A DNA stretch of 64,000 bases from Caproicibacterium amylolyticum (GTDB lineage: Bacteria; Bacillota; Clostridia; Oscillospirales; Acutalibacteraceae). How positions within the stretch are numbered: the first letter of the stretch is position 1; each line of letters begins with the position of its first letter. The notes under the pieces were generated by a model. It saw only the letters and a list, made by a program, of their open reading frames with translations, was not told the DNA's origin and ran no database searches. The translations under genes and the position numbers were made by a program. Of this stretch, positions 8,358 through 15,566 are shown piece after piece. The stretch is taken from NCBI RefSeq assembly GCF_014467055.1, contig NZ_CP060696.1, positions 1,240,001 to 1,304,000 on the forward strand, given 5' to 3'.

Positions 8358-9317
8358 TTAAATCTGCACTGTCAACAGCCAGGAAGCAACAATGATAATG
8401 TTGCCAAGAAGCAGAACCTTTTTTGCTTTTTGTGCGCCTTTCCATTCGCCGGTCTTTAGCCCCCACAGATTGCTGACCACCAGCGCCAGAGCGTTGAAAA
8501 TCAGCCAGCAGATGCTGCTGCCAGCATCGCCTATCTTTTTTGCAGCGATTCCATACAGTGCCAGTGCAGCCAACCATACCAGAGATGTAAGGAAAAGGAT
8601 TCCGCTTCTGCCCACTGCGCCTTTGCAGGCAAAAGTATGCCATGTTTTCTTTTTAAATAGCAGCACGGTGCAGCAGAGGATGGAAGCTGCCATACCGCCA
8701 GTCAGCACAGGCAGCCACTGCACAGCGGCTGCGGCAGTGGAATCAGCTGCGGCTTTTCCCAGCGGAGCAGCTTTGTCAAAACCAACGTTCATGATCCCGG
8801 AGCACAGCCCAGAAATAACGGCGAGCCGGATGCCAAGCTTTGTATTGCCGCTTTTTTGTGCCTGCTCTTTCATCAATCCGGCTTTTGTAATCACAGCAAT
8901 ACCAAGCAGCGTCAGCAGCAGTCCACCGGCTAAAAAGCCAACGGATGATGCAGACGGCTGCTTTCCGGAAAGGCAGAATGGAAGCACTGAACCGATTGCC
9001 GCGGAGGTTCCCATATTGATGCCAAAGCAAAGTGAAATTCCAATCAGCAGTACTGATTTTGAAAACGCAATAGTGGAAACACCCCAAACCACACCGCACA
9101 AAAATGGCAGCCACAGTTTGCCAAATCCGGCCTGTACCAAAAGTGGGAACAATTCCGGCTGAGCAGCAGCGGCCCAACCAATCGAAACCAGAAGGCAGAA
9201 CAGTGAGTAAATCCACCAGAAAGCTTCCCAAGAAAGCGGAGCATATTTTTTGTAGCCGAGCCCGAAACTTCCTTGACAGATTCCGGAGAGCAGAAGCAGC
9301 AGGTAAGCAGTGATCAT
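8358..9317 (-). CDS. RhaT-type L-rhamnose/proton symporter family protein
   Basis: This protein of about 319 residues consists almost entirely of membrane helices (about ten), with the 'GICQGSFGLGYKK' opening and 'GVVWGVSTIAFSKSVLLIG' loop characteristic of the RhaT sugar/H+ symporter family in the drug/metabolite transporter superfamily. It would import a deoxysugar or related small sugar. The ATG at 9317 is favoured, with AAAGAGA 8-10 bases upstream; a TTG at 9335 is an alternative. It is transcribed away from an AraC regulator 163 bases off, which probably controls it. No rhamnose isomerase, kinase or aldolase is present, so the true substrate is uncertain; the uronate operon 4.5 kb away is a possible functional link. 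Confidence 0.85.
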   Translation of the reverse strand: MITAYLLLLLSGICQGSFGLGYKKYAPLSWEAFWWIYSLFCLLVSIGWAAAAQPELFPLLVQAGFGKLWLPFLCGVVWGVSTIAFSKSVLLIGISLCFGINMGTSAAIGSVLPFCLSGKQPSASSVGFLAGGLLLTLLGIAVITKAGLMKEQAQKSGNTKLGIRLAVISGLCSGIMNVGFDKAAPLGKAAADSTAAAAVQWLPVLTGGMAASILCCTVLLFKKKTWHTFACKGAVGRSGILFLTSLVWLAALALYGIAAKKIGDAGSSICWLIFNALALVVSNLWGLKTGEWKGAQKAKKVLLLGNIIIVASWLLTVQI

Positions 9318-9480
9318 GTTGGCATCTCTTTTCAAAAATTATGTTGCAGTCTGCTCTTTATTATAACAGAGCGTAAGCGTATGTAAATACGCCGGAACGA
9401 CCTGTTTCTTTGAAAAGTGTCGCATTCTTCGCAGCTTTGTGTTATAATCGCCTTTAAAGCTGGAAATGGAGGAGAGCAGC

Positions 9481-10323
9481 ATGCAGACAACCTTGCAGCT
9501 TGCAGATATGGAATTGGACTTTCCATTCGAGTGTCTTAAAATACGGGTTTGTAAATTTACGAAGGAAACTTTTGAATGCTCTTTTCCCCGACATCATCAT
9601 GGCAAGTATTACTATGAACTGCACCTGGTGTACAGCGGCCGCGGAACACTGCGGACTGACAACGAAACTTACCCTCTGTATGCAGGTTGTATCTATATGA
9701 CTGGCCCAAATTTCTACCATGAACAGCAGACCGATGTATCGGACTGCATGAAAGAATATTGTTTTGGATTCAGCGCAATGAAGCAAAAAAATAAATCGGA
9801 TTCATGCGAAAGCCATGCTCTGCAGGATACTGCTTTCTGGATTTCAACAGATTCCGGCTGCTTTTTGCGGTCATTCGACAGAATTGCGGCAGAATGTGAA
9901 AACCATCGCTTTGGATTTGCGGAAGTTATTCGTAATGAACTGGAGGTGGTTCTTATCCAACTGGTACGGTGCTATTTTGGAAACCAGCAGCCGGCGGAGC
10001 ACATGATTACGGTGTCTGCAGACAGACGTGTCAATTTAATTGATGAGATGTTTTTGCAGCATTGCACTGACATAACAGAAGAACAACTTAGCCGGCTGCT
10101 GCATATCAGTGTGCGGCAGCTGCAGCGCTTTTTAGTGAACCAGTATGGGAAAACATTTTCCCAGATGAAAAAAGAGGCAAGGCTTGACCGTGCACAGGCG
10201 CTGCTGCGGAAGGGCTGCACCTTGAGCGAAGCGGCAGACAGCACAGGGTACACCGATATTCGGTATTTTGCACAGCTTTTAAAGCATTTTCAAAAGAAGA
10301 GTATACATGAAAAGCAGCAGTGA
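9481..10323 (+). CDS. AraC family transcriptional regulator
   Basis: This 280-residue protein has an N-terminal cupin-like sensor domain with the 'PRHHHGKYYYELHLVYSG' metal/sugar-pocket strand, and a C-terminal AraC double helix-turn-helix (about residues 180-275) with 'ITEEQLSRLLHISVRQLQRFL' and the second-HTH stretch 'LSEAADSTGYTDIRYFAQLLK'. It should bind a sugar and activate the divergent RhaT-like gene. The start at 9481 has GGAGGAG 6 bases upstream. A TATAAT at 9443-9448 could be its -10, but the -35 is poor. A perfect hairpin covers its stop codon. Confidence 0.9.
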   Translation: MQTTLQLADMELDFPFECLKIRVCKFTKETFECSFPRHHHGKYYYELHLVYSGRGTLRTDNETYPLYAGCIYMTGPNFYHEQQTDVSDCMKEYCFGFSAMKQKNKSDSCESHALQDTAFWISTDSGCFLRSFDRIAAECENHRFGFAEVIRNELEVVLIQLVRCYFGNQQPAEHMITVSADRRVNLIDEMFLQHCTDITEEQLSRLLHISVRQLQRFLVNQYGKTFSQMKKEARLDRAQALLRKGCTLSEAADSTGYTDIRYFAQLLKHFQKKSIHEKQQ

Positions 10324-10347
10324 CCAGATATCACTGCTGCTTTTCAT
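10307..10347 (+). terminator. Perfect 17-bp inverted repeat overlapping the araC stop codon
   Basis: ATGAAAAGCAGCAGTGA (10307-10323) and its exact reverse complement (10331-10347) flank a 7-base loop. The TTTT lies within the right arm and a further TTTTT follows near 10360. It probably ends the araC transcript. Confidence 0.7.
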
Positions 10348-10504
10348 AGGGTTCAATTTTTATTATATGTGAAGTGTTTTTGGCAGCTAACAGGAACCGG
10401 TGAGTTGTTCCTTCCAATACACCGGTTTTGGTTAGAATCTGATGCGTTTTGCATGGCTGTAGAAAGCAGTGTTCTACTCAGAAATATTGGAATTCCAAGC
10501 AGCT

Positions 10505-10540
10505 AAAAAACGCCTGCTCCGGTTTGCCGGGGCAGGCGCA
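10505..10540 (-). terminator. Intrinsic terminator of the lipoprotein gene
   Basis: Read on the minus strand, CGCCTGCCCCGG and CCGGAGCAGGCG form the stem, followed by TTTTTT. The 160 bases between this and the araC hairpin hold no gene; a small ACCGGTG/CACCGGT repeat lies near 10390-10425. Confidence 0.85.
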
Positions 10541-10557
10541 GCAAGAACAATTTGGTT

Positions 10558-11109
10558 TTAGGCAGCTTTAAACTCACGGCTGACCAGTTCAGAACCATCT
10601 GCATTTAGATAGCGTACCACTACGACCGGGTTTTCAACATTGGCGGCCAGCTTCAGGGAAGAGGCAATATTTTCAAAGGTGGAGGATTGTTTTTCCAGAG
10701 CAGCGCTAAGTGCCTTAGCATCAACCTTCTGTGCCTTAGTAAAGGTGTAGGTGTAAATAAGCTTATTTCCTTCTCCAGTTACTTTGATGTCAAGACCCTG
10801 TTTTGCCATGGAAGCGGTCAGCGTGGAAAGCTGTGACTGCATTTCAGGTGAGTTTACATACTCTTCCAGAGATGCAAACTTGCTGCTTGTATCTGCGGCA
10901 GAAGTATCTTCGGAATTTTCCTGATCCTCACTGCTGTCAGCTGCGGAGGAACTTTCAGCTTGACTGCTTTCTGCAGATGATACAGACGCTGTGCTGCTGG
11001 AAGATACCGCGGCAGAGGCAGAGGGTGCAGTACCACCACAGGCAGTCATAGACAGAACCATAGCAGCAGCGACTGCTGCCAAGGCGATGTTTTTCAGTAA
11101 TTTTTTCAT
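10558..11109 (-). CDS. Lipoprotein with DUF4854-like domain
   Basis: This 183-residue protein begins with a lipoprotein signal peptide ending in a lipobox 'LSMTACGG' (lipidated Cys about residue 24). A long Ser/Ala/Glu-rich linker follows (about residues 27-75), and then a compact domain of about 105 residues with 'LEEYVNSPEMQSQL' and a paired beta-strand 'KLIYTYTF', resembling the DUF4854 family of Firmicutes surface lipoproteins. The function of that family is unknown. It would be anchored to the outer face of the membrane. It is a single-gene unit with its own promoter and terminator. Confidence 0.82.
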   Translation of the reverse strand: MKKLLKNIALAAVAAAMVLSMTACGGTAPSASAAVSSSSTASVSSAESSQAESSSAADSSEDQENSEDTSAADTSSKFASLEEYVNSPEMQSQLSTLTASMAKQGLDIKVTGEGNKLIYTYTFTKAQKVDAKALSAALEKQSSTFENIASSLKLAANVENPVVVVRYLNADGSELVSREFKAA

Positions 11110-11141
11110 AAATTTTCTCCATTTCTTAACAAATTGTTTAT

Positions 11142-11171
11142 ATTATACTAAAATCAAGACGGCAAAGTCAA
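11142..11171 (-). promoter_or_regulatory. Promoter of the lipoprotein gene
   Basis: On the minus strand TTGACT (11171-11166), 18 bases, TATAAT (11147-11142). Confidence 0.65.
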
Positions 11172-11612
11172 GAAATAACTGCCAGTCATTATGTATCCGT
11201 GGGAAAAAACGAAACGGCCAATGACCAGAAAAAACTCAATTACAGGAGTTACTCCAGAAATATATGGCAATCAGCTTATAAATGCAGGAAAATATTTTAC
11301 TTTATTGGATAAAATTACTGCACAAAAAGTTGAGTTCTAAATTTCTTCTTGTTTGAATGAATTTTTTATTTAATAAATAGAAATTTTTAAAACAATGGTA
11401 TTTGGGGACAAACTGTCGTTTAATTCTTTTGAAATTCCGTTTTGCAGTGTAAAAACAAGGTGAATGCAGGTCTTGCTTTTATGACAATAATGCCCTTAAA
11501 ATCCAGGTTCATCACTAGACGTTCATGATAAAATTTTATTAAACGCGGTTGCTGCTTGCTGACGTGATATGGGCAGTGTTAGTGCTTTTATTCAAATGAG
11601 AGGGCAGGGATT
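11172..11612. other. Intergenic region without recognised gene
   Basis: About 440 bases, AT-rich, between two divergently transcribed genes. No open frame of useful length with a ribosome site, no RNA fold I recognise and no clear promoter for the downstream gene were found. Confidence 0.5.
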
Positions 11613-12401
11613 ATGATGGAGGCTGCAGGTTTGCAGAATAGTACAATGCAGGCGGCAAAACCAGTGCGGTATGAGTTCTTAGACGCTCTACGAGGAATCA
11701 TTCTGCTGAGCATGATTGTGTACCATACTGTGTGGGACCTTGTCAATTTGTTTCAGATTTCACTGCCTTGGTATCAAGGTCAGGGTGGGTTCCTTTGGCA
11801 GCAGAGCATTTGCTGGGGATTCATTCTGCTTTCCGGCTTTTGCTGGCCATTTGGTCACAAACCGCTTAAACGTGGTCTCACAGTATTTGCCGCCGGACTG
11901 TTGGTTACTGCTGTAACCGTTTTACTTATGCCAAATGACCGTATCGTTTTTGGCGTTTTGACCTTCTTAGGTTCTGCAATGCTGCTGATGATTCCCTGTG
12001 AAAAGATTTTGCGAAAAGTTCCACCCGTGGCAGGGTTGATTTGCAGTATGGTTTTGTTTTTGCTGTTGCTGAATTTGAAAACTGGCAGTATCGGTATCGG
12101 CGGATGGAAGCTGGCGACAGTGCCACAGCAGCTATATCATGGTTATTTTTCGACTTATCTTGGATTTTTGGATGCTGGTTTTTATTCAGCAGATTATTTT
12201 CCGCTGCTGCCTTGGATCCTTTTGTTTTTTGTCGGTTATTTTTTGCATCGGGCAGTGGGGAAAAGGGGAATGGAGCACCAGCTGCTTCATGTGCAAATTT
12301 ATCCGCTGAACGTTTTGGGAAAACATACCTTGATCCTTTATATGCTGCATCAGCCGGTCATTTATCTGCTTTTGGCAGCTGCGTTTAAAAAAATGCCGTA
12401 A
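11613..12401 (+). CDS. DUF1624 / HGSNAT-like membrane acyltransferase
   Basis: This 262-residue polytopic protein has about seven to eight membrane helices. It opens with 'YEFLDALRGIILLSMIVYHTVWDL', the hallmark of the DUF1624 group related to heparan-alpha-glucosaminide N-acetyltransferase, and ends with 'LNVLGKHTLILYMLHQPVIYLLL', also typical of integral-membrane acyltransferases. The His in the first helix is the likely catalytic residue by family analogy. It probably acylates a cell-envelope sugar; acceptor and donor are unknown. A purine-rich site (AGGGCAGGGA) precedes the ATG. The gene stands alone. Confidence 0.8.
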   Translation: MMEAAGLQNSTMQAAKPVRYEFLDALRGIILLSMIVYHTVWDLVNLFQISLPWYQGQGGFLWQQSICWGFILLSGFCWPFGHKPLKRGLTVFAAGLLVTAVTVLLMPNDRIVFGVLTFLGSAMLLMIPCEKILRKVPPVAGLICSMVLFLLLLNLKTGSIGIGGWKLATVPQQLYHGYFSTYLGFLDAGFYSADYFPLLPWILLFFVGYFLHRAVGKRGMEHQLLHVQIYPLNVLGKHTLILYMLHQPVIYLLLAAAFKKMP

Positions 12402-12449
12402 CCTTACTTTCCTGCTGAAACATCTCCTGCTTTGTAGTGGAAGGACTGT

Positions 12450-12478
12450 TTGCAATTTTTGCCGAAATGTGCTATAAA
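12450..12478 (+). promoter_or_regulatory. Promoter upstream of a 61-codon ORF
   Basis: TTGCAA (12450-12455), 17 bases, TATAAA (12473-12478), about 90 bases before the small ORF. Confidence 0.5.
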
Positions 12479-12570
12479 GACAATAAGAGATTAGAAGCTT
12501 GAGTGCATGAAGGTGCTTACAGGTGTGCTTTCAGCAAGAAATTTATGAATGAAGAAAGCGGGATAAAGGT

Positions 12571-12756
12571 ATGAGTGAGAAATTTACGAAGCTGACTTTG
12601 ATAAAAGAAGTTGCGATTTTCTGCGGCGCTTCAGTAGTAAAGTGCCTATCAGGTGTTGCCTGCGATATGCTGAATATCCTGCAGGGAATTGCGGAGTCCA
12701 ATGGAGAAGCGGCAGATGAACTTGCTGCATGGACCGGGGAAGCTGTACTCAATTAA
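12571..12756 (+). CDS. Small hypothetical protein (61 aa)
   Basis: I do not recognise this 61-residue protein. It has two likely amphipathic helices, a central stretch with two Cys ('FCGASVVKCLSGVACD' contains three) and an acidic C-terminal part with 'GEAADELAAWTGEA'. There is no signal peptide. A promoter lies about 90 bases upstream and a terminator 40 bases downstream, so it forms a complete small transcription unit, but the ribosome site is weak (AAAGG only 1 base from the ATG, GGGA further off). It could instead be a small RNA. Confidence 0.45.
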   Translation: MSEKFTKLTLIKEVAIFCGASVVKCLSGVACDMLNILQGIAESNGEAADELAAWTGEAVLN

Positions 12757-12798
12757 CAAACGGCTGCGGTGTATAGAAAGCAGCGCACAAGAATAAAA

Positions 12799-12834
12799 AA
12801 ATTCCACTGCTTATTGCGGCAGTGGAATTTTTTA
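12799..12834. terminator. Bidirectional terminator
   Basis: AAATTCCACTGC pairs with GCAGTGGAATTT; T-runs flank both sides. It serves the small ORF on the plus strand and the araC gene on the minus strand. Confidence 0.85.
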
Positions 12835-12843
12835 TTCTGTCAC

Positions 12844-13704
12844 TTAGCGTGAAGCGCAGCCAAGTGCGTACTGCTTTGGGGAAATGCCAACCAGTTTGGT
12901 GAAACTCTTTACAAAGTTAGCATAGTCATTAAAACCGCAGTCTTCACAGGCGGCAGTCACACTGCTGCCTTGGGCAAGTAGAGATTTTGCAATACTGATG
13001 CGGCGGGCAGTGAGATACTTTACAATCGTGGTGCCGGTTTCCAGTTTAAATATGCGGCAAAGGTAGGACTTACTGATGAAGAAGGCGGCAGCCAGCCGGT
13101 CCAGTGCTAAGGACTGGGTAATATGCTGGTTTAGGTATTCTATAATTTTTGTTACCAGTTCATTATATTGAAATGGCTGTTCGGCTGTGATACTCTGGTT
13201 TTCCAGAAATTTTTGGTTGACCAGAACCATTAACTCCACAAGTGCCGCCTCGGAAAGCAGGTCTTCACCAAAGCCGCGAGTGCTGGTAATTTTATGAACA
13301 TAGTAAATGAACCGCTTTTGCGCATCCTTTTCAAGGCGCAGCCTGTTTTCGCCGGCTCGATTTTGCCGGCGAAAACAGGCTGTTAAATCAGTTTGTGCAG
13401 AAGAAAGCTGCTGCAGATATGCAGGATAAATCGACAGTACAATACGCTCATGCGCCATGGCATCCACCTGCTGCAGGTAATGGCTTTCATATTGGTTAAT
13501 GACAAACAAGTCCCCAGGCTCGATGCCATAACATTGGCCGCCAATTAAAAATTTTTTGCCGCCGGCGATTGAAAAGTACAGCTCATAACAATCGTGCACA
13601 TGCAGATTCATGGTCTTTTCTTCGCTGAATAAATAAGCGACCGAAAAGGTCTTTTGCGTGATGCAGTGCTGTACAGCTTCTTTACAGTTGCTGAATGCGG
13701 TCAT
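12844..13704 (-). CDS. AraC family regulator of the uronate operon
   Basis: This 286-residue regulator has an N-terminal cupin domain ('LHVHDCYELYFSIAGG', 'IEPGDLFVINQYESHYLQ') and a C-terminal AraC DNA-binding domain (about residues 185-280) with 'LALDRLAAAFFISKSYLCRIF' and 'VTAACEDCGFNDYANFVKSF'. It diverges from kduI with 169 bases between the start codons, so control of the uronate operon, with an oligosaccharide or uronate as ligand, is the natural inference. The gene contains a perfect 16-bp inverted repeat (13341-13380) in the linker between the domains. Confidence 0.9.
   Translation of the reverse strand: MTAFSNCKEAVQHCITQKTFSVAYLFSEEKTMNLHVHDCYELYFSIAGGKKFLIGGQCYGIEPGDLFVINQYESHYLQQVDAMAHERIVLSIYPAYLQQLSSAQTDLTACFRRQNRAGENRLRLEKDAQKRFIYYVHKITSTRGFGEDLLSEAALVELMVLVNQKFLENQSITAEQPFQYNELVTKIIEYLNQHITQSLALDRLAAAFFISKSYLCRIFKLETGTTIVKYLTARRISIAKSLLAQGSSVTAACEDCGFNDYANFVKSFTKLVGISPKQYALGCASR
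13341..13380. repeat. Perfect 16-bp inverted repeat inside the araC coding sequence
   Basis: GCCTGTTTTCGCCGGC (13341-13356) and its exact reverse complement (13365-13380) flank an 8-base loop. It is fully translated, contributing 'FRRQNRAGENRL' to the interdomain linker. No T-run follows on either strand, so it is not a simple terminator. Confidence 0.9.
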
Positions 13705-13786
13705 TTAAGGCGCCCCCTGTGTGCAGTAAATTACAGTATCAGTTTAGCACCGGGGTTCAACAAATGCAATATTTTATAGAATTATC

Positions 13787-13818
13787 GCAAAGAATTTGCA
13801 AATATAAAATGTTATACT
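13787..13818 (+). promoter_or_regulatory. Candidate operator and -10 of the kduI operon
   Basis: The palindrome GCAAAGAATTTGC (13787-13799) lies where the -35 should be, and TATACT (13813-13818) is the -10. No good -35 hexamer is seen, as expected for an activator-dependent promoter under the divergent AraC protein. Confidence 0.45.
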
Positions 13819-13873
13819 ACTCTTAAAGCGGCAGGGCCGTACAAAAAACAGCATAAAAAGGGAAGTAATCAAC

Positions 13874-14716
13874 ATGGATATTCGCTATTCTGTGAATCCG
13901 AAAGATGTGCAGCGCTATAATACAGAGGAACTGCGGCGGGAATTTCTGATACAGAATCTTTATAGGCCGGATGAAGTGACTGCTGTTTACAGCCATGTGG
14001 ACCGGATGGTCACACTTGGCTGTATGCCGGTGCACGGCCAGGTTTTCATTGACAAAGGTATGAACGTATGGAAAAACTTTGGCACTGCGTATTTTTTGGA
14101 GCGGCGCGAAATCGGTATCTTTAATATCGGCGGCAGCGGGCGCATTACAGCAGACGGCGTGGTTTATCCGCTGGCCTACAAAGACTGCCTTTACATAACA
14201 CAGGGTACCAAAGAGGTCCTTTTTGAGAGCGACGACAGTGCTTTCCCTGCCAAGTTTTATATGGTTTCCGCACCGGCACACTGCGCGTATAAAACACGCT
14301 TAATTACCATTCAGGAGGCGGCAAAACGTCCGCTGGGCGATACAGCCACCAGCAATAAGCGCGTGATTAACCAGTTTATTCACCCGGATGTGCTGCAGAC
14401 TTGCCAGCTCTCGATGGGCATGACGGTATTGGAACCGGGTAGTGTCTGGAATACCATGCCTGCACATACACATGAGCGCCGCATGGAAATTTACACATAC
14501 TTTGAGGTACCGGAAAATCAGGCAGTTTTTCACATGATGGGGCAGGGGCAGGAAACACGCCATATCCTTGTGCACAACGAAGAAGCGGTTATCAGTCCAT
14601 CCTGGAGCATCCACGCAGGCGCCGGTACCAGCAACTACACTTTTATTTGGGCTATGGGCGGCGAAAATCAGGCCTTTGATGATATGGACAATATTGCGAT
14701 TGCAGATCTTCGATAA
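13874..14716 (+). CDS. kduI: 5-dehydro-4-deoxy-D-glucuronate isomerase
   Basis: This 280-residue cupin enzyme interconverts 5-keto-4-deoxyuronate and 3-deoxy-D-glycero-2,5-hexodiulosonate in the breakdown of pectin- or glycosaminoglycan-derived uronates. The zinc ligands align with the known family: His198 and His200 in 'PAHTHERRMEIY', Glu205, and His247 in 'PSWSIHAGAG'. Length equals the family norm. It is the first gene of a five-gene operon that also holds a GH88 unsaturated uronyl hydrolase (source of the substrate) and a KduD-like SDR (next step). AAGGGAAGTAATCAAC precedes the ATG. Confidence 0.95.
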   Translation: MDIRYSVNPKDVQRYNTEELRREFLIQNLYRPDEVTAVYSHVDRMVTLGCMPVHGQVFIDKGMNVWKNFGTAYFLERREIGIFNIGGSGRITADGVVYPLAYKDCLYITQGTKEVLFESDDSAFPAKFYMVSAPAHCAYKTRLITIQEAAKRPLGDTATSNKRVINQFIHPDVLQTCQLSMGMTVLEPGSVWNTMPAHTHERRMEIYTYFEVPENQAVFHMMGQGQETRHILVHNEEAVISPSWSIHAGAGTSNYTFIWAMGGENQAFDDMDNIAIADLR

Positions 14717-14733
14717 CTGCGGAAAGGAAAATC

Positions 14734-15531
14734 ATGCCGTCAATCAAGTTAAAGGTACTCAACCGGCAGGGAAATACACTGGCGGCCAGCAGCATGGGCG
14801 AGAGGGCCAGCCTGCGGCACACGGCCCCCTACTGTGAGGGTGATAAAATCGCACTGGAAACTGATACCGCGGGACTTTTTTGTGTTGTACAGTTTGAGGA
14901 CAGTATGGCGCCGGCACTCATTTTTGTAAAGGGAATCAGCGCTGAATTTTGTATTCCACCGGAGGATAACCGTAAAAATTATTCTCCTAAGAGTTTCACC
15001 GGAAGCTGCCACCTGATTCGCGCACGTGTGGCAGCAAAAGAAAATTTGCAGATGCGGCACTGTTTGTCTTATAATCCTTATGATGAACATGGAGAGCATG
15101 GTTTCTTTCCGCACGCTGCTGCGAATGTGGAAACACGCGGTGAGGCGGTTTTTGCGGCACGGAATGCGATTGATGGTATTTTTGAAAATACCGCGCACGG
15201 TGCATATCCATACCAAAGCTGGGGAATCAACCGTGACCCGAATGCGCAGCTGACCATCGATTTTGGCAGGAAGGTTACAGCGGACGAAGTGCGGCTGACA
15301 TTGCGTGCAGACTTTCCGCACGACAATTATTGGGAAACAGCGGTGTTGGCTTTTGATGACGGAAGTGAAGAAATGCTTTCTCTGCGAAAGACCGGTGAAA
15401 CACAGGTTTTTACTTTGCAGCCCAGAACGATTTGTAAGGTTACTCTGCGGAAATTAAGGATGGCAGAGGGGGAGTCGCCTTTTCCGGCTTTGACACAGAT
15501 AGAATTGTACGGTACAGAAGCGGAGCAATAG
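14734..15531 (+). CDS. Discoidin-like (F5/8 type C) carbohydrate-binding protein, cytosolic
   Basis: This 265-residue protein lies inside the uronate operon. The C-terminal part (about residues 125-260) looks like a discoidin/F5-8C jelly-roll: 'FAARNAIDGIFENTAHGAYPYQSWG' followed by 'AQLTIDFGRKVTADEVRLTLR' matches the usual N-A-x-D-G, W and D-F-G pattern of sugar-binding modules. The first 120 residues form an unrecognised beta-rich domain. There is no signal peptide, lipobox or membrane helix, so it should stay in the cytosol, which is unusual for such a module. It follows kduI by 17 bases with AAAGGA before its ATG. It may bind the imported oligosaccharide or assist the downstream enzymes; this is inference. 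Confidence 0.7.
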   Translation: MPSIKLKVLNRQGNTLAASSMGERASLRHTAPYCEGDKIALETDTAGLFCVVQFEDSMAPALIFVKGISAEFCIPPEDNRKNYSPKSFTGSCHLIRARVAAKENLQMRHCLSYNPYDEHGEHGFFPHAAANVETRGEAVFAARNAIDGIFENTAHGAYPYQSWGINRDPNAQLTIDFGRKVTADEVRLTLRADFPHDNYWETAVLAFDDGSEEMLSLRKTGETQVFTLQPRTICKVTLRKLRMAEGESPFPALTQIELYGTEAEQ

Positions 15532-15566
15532 AATTTTTGCAGAATTGCAGGAGGAATTGAAAAGCA

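Noticed and set aside
8392..9162. 256-codon plus-strand ORF
   Set aside because: It is the antisense shadow of the RhaT-like gene; the minus-strand frame has the membrane-helix pattern, family motifs and start signals.
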